From the NCBI GenBank assembly GCA_964577295.1, contig CAZNYN010000012.1, positions 1 to 44,190 on the forward strand: DNA of 44,190 nucleotides, given 5' to 3'. This DNA comes from CAZNYN01 sp964577295 (GTDB lineage Bacteria > Synergistota > Synergistia > Synergistales > Synergistaceae). The notes under the pieces were generated by a model that was not told the DNA's origin, searched no databases, and saw only the letters and a program-made list of their open reading frames with translations. Made by a program: the position numbers and the translations under genes. Shown here piece by piece: positions 7,781 through 16,088 of this stretch. Within the stretch, counting starts at the first letter, position 1, and every line of letters begins with the position of its first letter.

Positions 7781-9847
7781 TTAACTGACCTTTATTGTAG
7801 CAAGAAAATCTTTATTGGCGGCAGTGCTGCGCAATTTATCAAGAATTAAGTTTAGGACTTCAGCCTCATCCATGCTGCCTATTTTTCTGCGCAGAGCCCA
7901 GATTCTCTGCAAATCATCTTCTGGAACCAGCAGTTCTTCTTTTCTTGTGCCGGACTTTATTATGTCGAGGGCGGGGAATATTCTCTGCTCCGATATCTTG
8001 CGTGAGAGGTGGACTTCCATATTGCCCGTTCCCTTAAATTCTTCGTAGATGACATCGTCCATTCTGCTGCCTGTCTCAACAAGGGAGGTGCCTATGATTG
8101 TAAGGCTGCCTCCGAATTCGATATTTCTGGCAGCTCCGAAAAATTTCTTCGGGAAGTAGAGTGCGGCAGGATCCATACCTCCGGAAAGGGTTCTTCCCGA
8201 CGGCGGAACTATGAGGTTTGAAGCCCTTGCAAGGCGGGTTATCGAGTCCAGAAGGAGTACGACATCTTTGGAAACTTCGACAAGTCTCTTCGCCTTTTCC
8301 AGAGCGAGTGCGGCTACACGCAGATGCTCTTCTGCAGGTCTGTCAAATGTGGATGCGATTATTTCACCGTCCACGGAACGCGCCATATCCGTGACTTCTT
8401 CGGGACGTTCGTCAATGAGCAGAACCATGAGAATGACTTCGGGGTGGTTTGTGGTTATCGAATTTGCCAAATGTTTGAGCAGTGTTGTCTTTCCTGCTTT
8501 CGGAGGCGAAACGATAAGAGCTCTCTGGCCTTTTCCTATGGGAGCAAAGAGGTCTACTATTCTTGTGGCTATCTGTTTGCGATCCGTTTCGAGGTTTAGC
8601 TTTTCATTCGGGAATATAGGTGTCAGGTTTTCGAAATGGGGTCTTCTGCGAGCCTCTTCGGGGTCGGTGAAGTTTACGTTTTCGACTCTGAGAAGTGCTT
8701 CATAGTGTTCCTGATCTTTCGGAGGGCGTATTATTCCCCATACAACGTCACCGTTTCTGAGTCCGAATCTGCGAATCTGGGATGCCGATACATATATGTC
8801 GTTGTTGCTCGGCAAAAGCCCCGACGGGCGCAGGAATCCGTATCCTTCCTGCATACACTCGAGAGTTCCGCCGTTGAAGCGGTATCCCATTGTCTCTGCC
8901 TGTGTTTTCAGAATATCCACGATAAGGTCGTCTTTGCGCCTTGCGGATATAGAGGGGACTCCTATCTCTTTGGCTATTTTGCGAAGTTCGGCAAGCGTCT
9001 GAGCGGCCAAAAAGTTAAAGCCCAGTTTCGGATGAGAGTGTTTATACTGGTTTTTTGTATTACTTTTTTCTTGTTCCTGCTTGGGAGGTTCGGACACGGG
9101 CTGAACTTCCTGAACGACCGGCAGCTGTGCCGGTATGTATATTGTTTCGTTTGGGGCAGCTTCTGCCTCGGGTGCTTCGGTTATGTTTTCCTCTGCAAGT
9201 ACTTTATCCGTAGCAGGAGCAGTCTTATTTTCGATTGGCATATTTTCGGAAGAGGTTTCCTGCTGCTGTGCAGGTTCAGCCTGCAGCAAAGCGGCATCAC
9301 TTTCCTTGACGGCTTCCGTCTGCTGTGCGGCATTATTACTTTCCTTGACAGCTTCCGCCTGCTGTGAAACCAAATCACTTTCCGCTGCGGCTTCTTTGAT
9401 TGCTTCGGCCGCTGCCGCGGTTTCACTGTTGTTGCTTTCTGCAGGAGTCTTCTGTTCTTCTTTTTCCGCTTTTTCCGCCGTTTTTTTTCTGTGAGTGGTT
9501 GTTTTGGGGGCTTCTGTACGTTTTCGGGCCGGTGTTTTTGTCTCTTTTTCAGGTGTTTCCGTTATTGCCTGCTCTTCCTTCGGAGCGGCATCCTGCCGTT
9601 TTGTCCTGGCATAAACGCGTTTCGGTTTTTCGGACAAAGGCTTCTCCTCAGATTCTGTCTCTGTTTTTTTCCTATGTTCTCTTTTGGGTTTTATTTCCGC
9701 AGTTTCTTCGGTTGAAGTCTCCGGTGTTTTGGGAAGAGACACTTCCGCCTTATTTTCCGTATCCGCTTTTTTTGTTCTTCTGGCGGATGGCTTTTTAACT
9801 TCTGCTATGTTTTCCGCTTCTGTAGTTTCTGATTTTTTTCTTGGCAA
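7781..9847 (-). CDS. rho: Transcription termination factor Rho with long low-complexity N-terminal tail
   Basis: RNA-dependent hexameric ATPase that ends transcription. I start it at a TTG preceded by GGGAGG nine bases upstream; an in-frame TTG seven codons earlier places that Shine-Dalgarno inside the gene. The last 412 residues or so are canonical: Rho N-domain (LAAQTLAELRKIAKEIG), RNA-binding OB fold (GYGFLRPSG), Walker A SPPKAGKTT, Walker B VVLLLDSITR and GMDPAALYFPKKFFGAARN. The first 276 residues or so are a disordered Lys/Glu/Ala/Thr-rich extension containing two copies of a 13-residue repeat (QQAEAVKESNNAA and QQTEAVKESDAAL). Rho without such an insert is about 420 residues. The gene follows the small membrane protein by 24 bases. 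Confidence 0.97.
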   Translation of the reverse strand: MPRKKSETTEAENIAEVKKPSARRTKKADTENKAEVSLPKTPETSTEETAEIKPKREHRKKTETESEEKPLSEKPKRVYARTKRQDAAPKEEQAITETPEKETKTPARKRTEAPKTTTHRKKTAEKAEKEEQKTPAESNNSETAAAAEAIKEAAAESDLVSQQAEAVKESNNAAQQTEAVKESDAALLQAEPAQQQETSSENMPIENKTAPATDKVLAEENITEAPEAEAAPNETIYIPAQLPVVQEVQPVSEPPKQEQEKSNTKNQYKHSHPKLGFNFLAAQTLAELRKIAKEIGVPSISARRKDDLIVDILKTQAETMGYRFNGGTLECMQEGYGFLRPSGLLPSNNDIYVSASQIRRFGLRNGDVVWGIIRPPKDQEHYEALLRVENVNFTDPEEARRRPHFENLTPIFPNEKLNLETDRKQIATRIVDLFAPIGKGQRALIVSPPKAGKTTLLKHLANSITTNHPEVILMVLLIDERPEEVTDMARSVDGEIIASTFDRPAEEHLRVAALALEKAKRLVEVSKDVVLLLDSITRLARASNLIVPPSGRTLSGGMDPAALYFPKKFFGAARNIEFGGSLTIIGTSLVETGSRMDDVIYEEFKGTGNMEVHLSRKISEQRIFPALDIIKSGTRKEELLVPEDDLQRIWALRRKIGSMDEAEVLNLILDKLRSTAANKDFLATIKVS
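9299..9376 (-). repeat. 39-bp tandem repeat inside the rho N-terminal extension
   Basis: Two imperfect direct copies with a 39-base period: the string ACTTTCCTTGAC recurs at 9299 and 9338 on the plus strand, each followed by a similar GCTTCCGTCTGCTGTG or GCTTCCGCCTGCTGTG. The unit is in frame and gives the 13-residue protein repeat in the Rho tail. A degenerate third copy may lie just beyond it, upstream in the gene (higher coordinates). Confidence 0.75.
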
Positions 9848-9871
9848 ATCGCTGGACCTCCCGGTCAAGTG

Positions 9872-10321
9872 TTATTTTCTTTTTACTATGTCAAATTTTA
9901 TTTCTGATAAGGTTTTAACAGGCGTGGATATTACCGCTTTATATGACCCTACCGGCAAAGGTGTTCCTTCCTCTCTGAGAAGGTAAAATGCTTTCACACC
10001 GTCAGCAGTCATTAGCTTCAGTTGTTCCGTCAGCACCTTGTCTTTTCCGTAGTACCACGTAATATCGAGATGATTTCCTTCTTTTGCTTTGGAGTATTGA
10101 AACCATAAACATATTTGGCGGGACCCGTACTGTATTTTGCTGCTTACGTTAAGCGGCTTGCGGTTTTTATCAAGTTCCAAACATATCACTGATTTATCGA
10201 TACTAAACTTATCCGTGAACAAGTCCGCCTTTAAACTCCAGGCGCTAAGCAGCAGCAGCAAGACTACAGCAGAACCAAGTATGATGAGCGGCCTCTTTCC
10301 GGCTTCATTTGTGTTGTTCAT
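9872..10321 (-). CDS. Small single-pass membrane protein, unknown function
   Basis: Not a family I recognise. The 149-residue product has a short charged N-terminus, one membrane segment (about residues 11-32, rich in Leu and Val), then a soluble domain of about 115 residues. That domain shows alternating hydrophobic strands and several Trp/Tyr residues (ICLWFQYSKAKEGNHLDITW, YKAVISTPVKTLSEIKFDIV), suggesting an Ig-like or beta-sandwich domain outside the cytoplasmic membrane. A GGTGG ribosome site is nine bases before the ATG. It is 24 bases upstream of rho and probably co-transcribed. The 60-base gap upstream contains a TAAAAT that could serve as a minus 10. Confidence 0.75.
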   Translation of the reverse strand: MNNTNEAGKRPLIILGSAVVLLLLLSAWSLKADLFTDKFSIDKSVICLELDKNRKPLNVSSKIQYGSRQICLWFQYSKAKEGNHLDITWYYGKDKVLTEQLKLMTADGVKAFYLLREEGTPLPVGSYKAVISTPVKTLSEIKFDIVKRK

Positions 10322-10381
10322 TACAGAAGACCACCTATCTGGATGATTATTTTACCATGAGATTGGGTTAAAAAACCAATA

Positions 10382-11251
10382 TTACAAAAATTTTTTCCAA
10401 ACATCGTGGATTTGGCGTATGATACTCTCCTGAATTTCAATCGGAAAACCATCCACACTGGCTTCGCTTTTGCCGCTGATTCCGTCAACGACTCCGCATT
10501 TGACTAAAGCATCGAGCATTTTTCTCTCGTCGTCCTTTTCGTGCCCGCGCCACACGCCCCAAAGATGTGAAAGAGCCGATGTAAGAGCATAGCATCCCCA
10601 GTTGCTTACGTCCACGGGGAGAGCTGTGTCGGTTTTTACGACACACAGACACTGTTTGTATTCGGGAAGCAGCACGGAAAGTTCGGGAAAAAAATTGCCC
10701 ATCCCTACTTCATTGCCGCCGTCACCTATTCCGAGTGTCTTTATTCCTTTCTCGGCGGCTTTTAGCGCAAGGAGATCGAGCGGCGGAGTGTATTTTGATA
10801 TTTCCTGTTTTCTGAAGTTGTAGTAACCGCCGTCCGCGGAGCGTCCCAATCTTTCGGTAAATATTATTCCTTCGGGGAGAAATTCGTCTATGATTTTATT
10901 TTCGTCCGCTGTTTTCACACATTCCGGGGGATATCCTGCCGCGCATGCGCACTCTTTCATTGATTCGACACAAAGATTATCTGTCCATATCTCGCTTTTT
11001 ATGCCTTGCAGGTAAAAAGCTCTTGCCAATATTACAGCTCCGCACGGCCCGTCGGTTTCGGGGGCTCCGGCGCGGGGCACGTAGAATCCTGAGACAACGG
11101 CGACTTTGGACATTTCCGCAAAAAGTTCTGATGCTTCGCACCAGTATTCGGGCCTGCATAATTTCGAGACACCTCTTTGCGCCCTGTCTTTAGCCACTAT
11201 TTCTGTAAGACTTTCAGCAAATTCTCTCGGCAGAATCTTTGTATTATTCAT
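10382..11251 (-). CDS. DUF4392 / D-glutamate cyclase-like protein
   Basis: The 289-residue protein matches the C-terminal domain of mammalian D-glutamate cyclase (DUF4392): an early GFYVPRAGAPETDGPCGA segment, then ERLGRSADGGYYNFR, and the signature GIGDGGNEVGMG near 175-187. In vertebrates the family dehydrates D-glutamate to 5-oxo-D-proline; the bacterial stand-alone substrate is uncertain. D-glutamate is a peptidoglycan precursor, so a role in its turnover would fit the envelope genes nearby, but that is inference. AGAGGAAAAA precedes the ATG. It follows pfkA by 15 bases and is likely in the same transcript. Confidence 0.85.
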   Translation of the reverse strand: MNNTKILPREFAESLTEIVAKDRAQRGVSKLCRPEYWCEASELFAEMSKVAVVSGFYVPRAGAPETDGPCGAVILARAFYLQGIKSEIWTDNLCVESMKECACAAGYPPECVKTADENKIIDEFLPEGIIFTERLGRSADGGYYNFRKQEISKYTPPLDLLALKAAEKGIKTLGIGDGGNEVGMGNFFPELSVLLPEYKQCLCVVKTDTALPVDVSNWGCYALTSALSHLWGVWRGHEKDDERKMLDALVKCGVVDGISGKSEASVDGFPIEIQESIIRQIHDVWKKFL

Positions 11252-11266
11252 TTTTTCCTCTTTCGG

Positions 11267-12232
11267 CTATATGCTTAAAGTATCGAGCAAGCGCAGCATG
11301 TCCGGGTCAAGAGGTCTTCGCTCTGTCCACGAGACTTCGAGCGGAGACGCCACTATTTTACCGTCTACTCTGCCTACCATTTTGTCTGTATGCCCTTCCA
11401 GCAGTACCTCGACTGCGGCAGAACCGAGTCTTGATGCAAGCACTGTGTCAAAACATGACGGAGCTCCGCCTCTTTGCAGATGTCCCAAGACTACTATTCT
11501 GGGATCGTATCCGCATGACGCGGCTTTAAGTTTTTCCGCAAGTTCGGAAGCGGACATTACTCCTTCGGCAAGAACTATGAGGGAGTGTGTTTTCCCCCTC
11601 TCTTTTGCATAGTGTATCCTCTGACATATACTTTCAATGTTGACTTTAATTTCGGGGACAAGGACAAATTCAGCTCCGCATGCGACACCAGTCTCCAGTG
11701 CCAGATATCCCGCATTTCGCCCCATTACTTCAACTATAAACATTCTGTCGTGGCTGGATGCTGTGTCGCGAAGTTTGCTTATGCAGTCAAGCGCCGTATT
11801 GCACGCTGTATCAAAACCTATTGTGCAGTCCGTTCCCGCCATGTCATTGTCTATTGTTCCAGGTATGCCTACCACGGGAAAGCCTCTGTCGGCAAGCTCT
11901 TTTGCGCCTCTGAAAGAGCCGTCGCCTCCTATTATTGCAAGTGCGTCTATTTCGTTTTCTCTAAGGTTGGAAACTGCGGAGTTGATGCCTTCGGGACGCA
12001 TGAATTCGGGACATCTTGCCGTTCTCAGTATTGTCCCTCCGTGAAGGAGTATTCCGCCTACAGTGCTTCGTATCAGAGGTATAAAATCTTCCTCAAGCAA
12101 GCCCTGATAGCCGCGTCTTATGCCAACAATCTGTATGCCGTGATAGAGAGCTGTCCTTGTCACCGATCTTATTGCGGCATTCATTCCCGGAGAATCTCCG
12201 CCGCTGGTCAGGACGCCTATCCTTTTTATCAT
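11267..12232 (-). CDS. pfkA: ATP-dependent 6-phosphofructokinase
   Basis: Phosphorylates fructose 6-phosphate in glycolysis. The true start is the ATG of MIKRIGVLTSGGDSPG, preceded by GAGGTGA; this gives 321 residues, the normal size, whereas the longer open frame runs back into comF. Motifs seen are GGDSPGMNAAIRS, IGGDGSFRGA, PGTIDNDMAGTD and EVMGRNAGYLA. Glycine in GGDGS and the GTIDND sequence point to ATP rather than pyrophosphate as phosphoryl donor. A gap of about 110 bases separates it from comF and contains a plausible promoter. DUF4392 follows 15 bases downstream. Confidence 0.97.
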   Translation of the reverse strand: MIKRIGVLTSGGDSPGMNAAIRSVTRTALYHGIQIVGIRRGYQGLLEEDFIPLIRSTVGGILLHGGTILRTARCPEFMRPEGINSAVSNLRENEIDALAIIGGDGSFRGAKELADRGFPVVGIPGTIDNDMAGTDCTIGFDTACNTALDCISKLRDTASSHDRMFIVEVMGRNAGYLALETGVACGAEFVLVPEIKVNIESICQRIHYAKERGKTHSLIVLAEGVMSASELAEKLKAASCGYDPRIVVLGHLQRGGAPSCFDTVLASRLGSAAVEVLLEGHTDKMVGRVDGKIVASPLEVSWTERRPLDPDMLRLLDTLSI

Positions 12233-12254
12233 TTGACATCTCACCTCTGATGAG

Positions 12255-12283
12255 TATATATGGAATAAAGAGTTAACAAACAA
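12255..12283 (-). promoter_or_regulatory. Probable pfkA promoter
   Basis: On the minus strand TTGTTT (12278-12283) and TATATA (12255-12260) are separated by exactly 17 bases, about 25 bases before the pfkA ATG. A second candidate further upstream is TATAAT preceded by TGA (extended minus 10). Either would let pfkA be expressed apart from comF. Confidence 0.5.
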
Positions 12284-12344
12284 AACCCGTTTCTGTAAGC
12301 TGTAAAATCGGTCTTCGCTAATTATATCAAAGAAATATTTATAT

Positions 12345-13031
12345 TTACTCCGTTTTTTCCCATGACAGCGAATTTTCCGCTGTCGAAAGCCTTCTGGACC
12401 AGAGCATTGCCCCGAGGACAACAGCCCCTGACCGCTCCGCCGCAAATTTCGCAGCTCTGAGAGTTGCGCCCGTTGTGTAGACATCATCGACCAGCACAAC
12501 TCTGCAGCCTCCGTTCAGAGAGCTTGACGAGATAGAGCCGTAAGGCAGCATTTTTCTTAAGTGCCCGCTTTTTTCCGTCTGACGTCCTTGGCCTTTATTC
12601 CAAAAGAGAGCGTCCGGCGCAGTGGGGATATTCCATATCTCAGATATTCCGCGCGCGATTAGTTCCGTTTGGTTGTATTCTCTTTTACTGTCTTTGTGAA
12701 GAGGTATCGGAACAAGTAAGTCCGCATCGATGCGCATGGTATTCTCCGCCATAAGCCTTCCCATAGGAATGCCCAAGGATCTTGCGTTTTTGTATTTAAG
12801 TCTGAGCAGAAACTCTCTGGAAGATCCTCCGTGCACGGAGAGAGCATAGGCGGGAGAGGATGTTTCGCAGCACTCGGCGCCGTATCTTCCCCCGCACTCT
12901 ATGCAGAACGGAGGCAGAGGGGATGCGGATGCAGAAAGGCACTCGGGGCAGTGGGAGACAGCAGGCCGCCCGCATACCGGGCAGTGTTCGGGCCATATTA
13001 TATGAGCAATTATTTTTGTTATGTCAGACAC
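12345..13031 (-). CDS. comF: ComF family protein (zinc-ribbon plus phosphoribosyltransferase fold)
   Basis: Competence-type ComF/GntX protein of 228 residues. The N-terminus holds Cys pairs typical of its zinc ribbon (CPVCG, CPEC, CIECGG). The C-terminal PRTase domain has the PRPP loop VVLVDDVYTTGATL near 180 and a REYNQTELIARGI segment. ComF is needed for DNA uptake in naturally competent bacteria; its biochemical role is not settled. The start is a GTG just past the metK terminator with only a weak ribosome site, and there is no better in-frame start. dprA and comM elsewhere in the window also belong to the transformation set. Confidence 0.88.
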   Translation of the reverse strand: MSDITKIIAHIIWPEHCPVCGRPAVSHCPECLSASASPLPPFCIECGGRYGAECCETSSPAYALSVHGGSSREFLLRLKYKNARSLGIPMGRLMAENTMRIDADLLVPIPLHKDSKREYNQTELIARGISEIWNIPTAPDALFWNKGQGRQTEKSGHLRKMLPYGSISSSSLNGGCRVVLVDDVYTTGATLRAAKFAAERSGAVVLGAMLWSRRLSTAENSLSWEKTE

Positions 13032-13043
13032 TGTGCTTTTTAA

Positions 13044-13087
13044 AATAAATAGTCCGCCTGAAATTTAAGTTAGGCGGACTATTTATT
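13044..13087 (-). terminator. Intrinsic terminator after metK
   Basis: A perfect 16-bp inverted repeat (arms 13044-13059 and 13072-13087, core AGTCCGCCT / AGGCGGACT) with a 12-base loop lies 10 bases after the metK stop. On the minus strand it is followed by TTTATTTT-type sequence. Its AT-rich outer stem would also form on the opposite strand. Confidence 0.8.
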
Positions 13088-13097
13088 ATCTTGTTAT

Positions 13098-14300
13098 TTA
13101 GGCGAATCTGCGCGCGGCGTTTTTCAGAACTTCGGCTTTATCCGTGCGTTCCCATGCAGGCATTGGATCAAGGTCGATGCGTCCCATGTGTCCGTACGCT
13201 GCAAGCTTTTTGTACTGGGGTTTGCGCAGCTCGAGGTCTCTTATTATGGCGGCGGGACGGAAGTCAAAATGTTCGCGCAGGAGCTCTGTTATGTGAGCAT
13301 CGGAAATTATGCCGGTGCCGAATGTTTCGACCATTATGGATACGGGATGAGCCACTCCTATGGCATAAGCAACCTGTATCTGGCACGAAGAGGCAAGACC
13401 TGCGGCAACGACGTTTTTGGCTGCGTATCTTGCCATATAAGCGCCGGAACGGTCAACTTTCGTAGGGTCTTTGCCTGAGAAAGCTCCGCCTCCGTGAGGT
13501 ACCGCACCGCCGTATGTGTCGACTATTATTTTGCGTCCCGTCAGTCCGCTGTCAGCCTGAGGACCGCCCATTACAAAGCGTCCCGTTGGGTTGACGAGGA
13601 TGCGCGGTTTGCCCTGTATAAGCTCTTCGGGAATTACGGGCTTGATAACGTGTTCTTTTATGTCGTTTTCTATCTGAGCCTGATCAACCGCGGGATGGTG
13701 CTGTGTGCTGATAACCACGGTGTCCACTCTTACGGGCTTGCCTTCGGAGTATTCTATTGTGACCTGGCTCTTTCCGTCGGGACGGAGATAAGGGATTGTT
13801 TTGTTTTTGCGTACTGCTGCAAGTCTGCGTGTAAGTTTGTGCGCCAATGATATGGGAAGGGGCATGAGCTCTTCCGTATCGTCACAGGCATAGCCGACCA
13901 TCAAACCCTGGTCACCGGCTCCTATACTGTCTATTTCGTCCTCTGAAAGCTCGCGGGATTCTTTTGCTTTGTTTACTCCCTGAGCTATGTCGGGGGACTG
14001 TTCGTCTATCGCCGTGAGTACGGCGCATGTGTCTCCGTCAAAGCCGTATTTGGCCCTGGTGTATCCGACTTCTTTTACCGTGTCCCTCGCTATTTTGGGA
14101 ATATCGACATAGCATGACGTGGTTATTTCGCCGGCAACAACTATGAGACCCGTACTTACCAAAGTTTCACATGCAACTCTGCCCATAGGGTCTTCTGCCA
14201 GTATTGCGTCAAGGACCGCATCGGATATTTGATCTGCGAGTTTGTCAGGGTGCCCCTCCGTGACTGACTCAGAGGAAATTAGATACCGTTCTTTGCTCAT
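13098..14300 (-). CDS. metK: S-adenosylmethionine synthetase
   Basis: Makes S-adenosylmethionine from methionine and ATP. The chosen ATG (MSKERYLISS) has GGAGGTG seven bases upstream; the TTG two codons earlier is too close to it. The 400-residue length is typical. Motifs seen are GHPDKLADQISDAVLDA, GAGDQGLMVGYACD and GGGAFSGKDPTKVDRSGAYM, plus the conserved C-terminal ELREHFDFRPAAIIRDLEL. It is a single-gene unit, ended by a strong terminator and divergent from rqcH. No SAM riboswitch is recognisable in the 147-base upstream gap, but a perfect inverted repeat lies there. Confidence 0.98.
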   Translation of the reverse strand: MSKERYLISSESVTEGHPDKLADQISDAVLDAILAEDPMGRVACETLVSTGLIVVAGEITTSCYVDIPKIARDTVKEVGYTRAKYGFDGDTCAVLTAIDEQSPDIAQGVNKAKESRELSEDEIDSIGAGDQGLMVGYACDDTEELMPLPISLAHKLTRRLAAVRKNKTIPYLRPDGKSQVTIEYSEGKPVRVDTVVISTQHHPAVDQAQIENDIKEHVIKPVIPEELIQGKPRILVNPTGRFVMGGPQADSGLTGRKIIVDTYGGAVPHGGGAFSGKDPTKVDRSGAYMARYAAKNVVAAGLASSCQIQVAYAIGVAHPVSIMVETFGTGIISDAHITELLREHFDFRPAAIIRDLELRKPQYKKLAAYGHMGRIDLDPMPAWERTDKAEVLKNAARRFA

Positions 14301-14322
14301 TTTCAAACACCTCCGTTAAATT

Positions 14323-14342
14323 ATGTTGTGTGGTCACAACAT
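14323..14342. promoter_or_regulatory. Perfect inverted repeat in metK-rqcH intergenic region, candidate operator
   Basis: ATGTTGTG and CACAACAT flank a four-base spacer (TGGT). The repeat sits 23 bases before the metK ATG, between divergent genes. It could be a regulator-binding palindrome or a small 5' UTR hairpin in the metK messenger. Confidence 0.45.
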
Positions 14343-14409
14343 TTTGATTTTATCTCCAATCACATTTTATGTACAGCTATATTTACTCATATATCTTTAT
14401 TTTTGAATG

Positions 14410-14415
14410 TATAAT
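14410..14415 (+). promoter_or_regulatory. Probable rqcH minus 10 element
   Basis: A consensus TATAAT lies about 33 bases before the rqcH ATG. No good minus 35 hexamer stands at 16-18 bases, so strength is uncertain. GGCGGTGG supplies the ribosome site five bases before the ATG. Confidence 0.4.
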
Positions 14416-14447
14416 ATGGACAATACTATTCTATTGGCGGTGGCATT

Positions 14448-16088
14448 ATGGCTTTCGGTGCGGAACTTGTTTGGCTTTGGACTTTAAAGATTAACAGCCT
14501 CGCTCCCAAAAGGGTGCAGAAAATTGAGGGCGGCGACAGCTGGGTCTCCCTCTCCATGTCGGGGGGAATTAACCTTCTGCTCTCATGGGGCTCTGTGAAC
14601 TGCGGAGCGGCAATAATCACGGACAATGACAAAAAATCCCTTCTCACTCTCGCAAAACAGACACCTTCCATTACAAACGCTCTGAAGAGCCACTTGGCAG
14701 GCTCGGAGTTTGTCGGATGCGAGCAGATTCGCAGAGACAGGATTATGAAATTTACCTTTATTAAGACAATAGGAGCGGGCTTCTCAAACACAAGACATGT
14801 AATATTGGAAGCCATGGAGCGCTACAGCAATATACTTATCACCGACGGAGACGGCATTATTATCGAGACGGCCAAACACATACATCCCGCCGATAATCCG
14901 TATCGTTCAGTGCTGCCGGGACAGATGTATATTCTCCCTCCCGAGTTTGCGGGAATAACTCTCGAAGAGTGGACAGCTTCCCCCTCCGCAGAGACTCTGC
15001 CCAAAATAGCCGGGTTCGGACGCGCTCTTATAAAAAAAGCCGAATCTCTCTCTTTGGATGATGCCGTCAAATATTTGAGCCGGTTTTATACTGAAGAGCC
15101 AAGCGAGCAATTTATTTTTCAAAAAATCGGCAGGTACATTACGGCCTTTCCTATAGAGCTTGATTCTTCCGAAGCACTTTCAGGCGATGCTGCCGCAGAA
15201 GTTGTTCTTGCTCCGATGTTCAAACATGCCTTTGATTCAAGAGTAAAAAAAATTACGGATCACATAATAAAGGAAGCGACACGCAGAGAGCGTCAGATTG
15301 AGGATATAAACAAGCTTCTCTACAATGAAGAGCCCGAAAAGTACAGGATTTACGGCGAAGCGGTGGTGGCAAACCTGTGGAAGATAAAGCAGGGCGCATC
15401 AGAGGCGGAGCTGACATCATGGGATAAGGAAGGGCGGGAGATTATATGCAAAGTTCCGCTGAATCCCGCAATGACGGCATCACAGAACAGAGCACGTTTC
15501 TTTGCTAAGTACAAAAAAATAATAGCGGCTCAGAACAGGGCTATGACGGTGCTCCAAAGAGCGCAGGAAGAGCTTGACGATCTGATGGAAGCTCTGGCTC
15601 TTGCCATGAGTGTCTCGGACGCAGAATCTGTGGCGATGCTTGAAGAAGAGGCCGGAATAAGAAAAGAAAGAGCGTCAAAAGGTTCAAAGAAAAAAGAAGC
15701 CCCTCTTCCCCCGCATAAGAGGTTTGACTTGGGCTATGCTCTCGTCTTTGCGGGGCTTTCCGCCAAGGGCAACAGATATGTGACATTCAAAACCGCATCT
15801 CCGAACGACATCTGGTTTCATGCTCAGGGAATCCCCGGTGCACATGTTATTTTAAGATTCATCATGGATACGGAGGAAGAAGAGCGGGCATTTGCCTTGA
15901 ATTTCTGCGCATCGTTGGCCGCGGATTTCAGCAAGGGGCACGGAAGCAGATCTCTGAGAGTGGATTACACTCAGAGAAAACATGTATCTCCTATAAAAGG
16001 CGGAGTAGCGAATGTTACATACAAGGAATTTAAATCCCTTACAGGGGATTCTGATTTTTGGAAAGAACATCTCCGAGAAATAAAGTGA
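14448..16088 (+). CDS. rqcH: NFACT family ribosome quality control protein (RqcH / FbpA type)
   Basis: The 546-residue protein has the NFACT-N domain, a central coiled-coil stretch (about 270-420, many Glu/Lys/Arg/Ala) and a C-terminal NFACT-R (DUF814) domain with DIWFHAQGIPGAHVIL near 465. RqcH binds obstructed 50S subunits and adds C-terminal alanine tails that mark stalled peptides for degradation. The DR pair needed for tRNA recruitment in Bacillus RqcH is at residues 97-98 here (IRRDRIM), so tailing activity is likely. Older annotation calls this family fibronectin-binding FbpA. It is the only plus-strand gene in the first 25 kb, and its last 50 bases overlap rluD on the other strand. 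Confidence 0.92.
   Translation: MAFGAELVWLWTLKINSLAPKRVQKIEGGDSWVSLSMSGGINLLLSWGSVNCGAAIITDNDKKSLLTLAKQTPSITNALKSHLAGSEFVGCEQIRRDRIMKFTFIKTIGAGFSNTRHVILEAMERYSNILITDGDGIIIETAKHIHPADNPYRSVLPGQMYILPPEFAGITLEEWTASPSAETLPKIAGFGRALIKKAESLSLDDAVKYLSRFYTEEPSEQFIFQKIGRYITAFPIELDSSEALSGDAAAEVVLAPMFKHAFDSRVKKITDHIIKEATRRERQIEDINKLLYNEEPEKYRIYGEAVVANLWKIKQGASEAELTSWDKEGREIICKVPLNPAMTASQNRARFFAKYKKIIAAQNRAMTVLQRAQEELDDLMEALALAMSVSDAESVAMLEEEAGIRKERASKGSKKKEAPLPPHKRFDLGYALVFAGLSAKGNRYVTFKTASPNDIWFHAQGIPGAHVILRFIMDTEEEERAFALNFCASLAADFSKGHGSRSLRVDYTQRKHVSPIKGGVANVTYKEFKSLTGDSDFWKEHLREIK

Noticed and set aside
8636..9367. Long plus-strand open frame of 243 codons opposite rho
   Set aside because: It lies wholly antisense to rho, has no recognisable domain, and arises from the low-complexity codons of the Rho tail.
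10350..10385. Terminator between DUF4392 and the small membrane protein
   Set aside because: Only a five-base stem (ATTGG/CCAAT) with a T-rich loop and no trailing T run; too weak to call.
12233..12499. PfkA with an 89-residue N-terminal extension
   Set aside because: The extension is comF sequence in another frame; the internal ATG has a ribosome site and gives the normal length.
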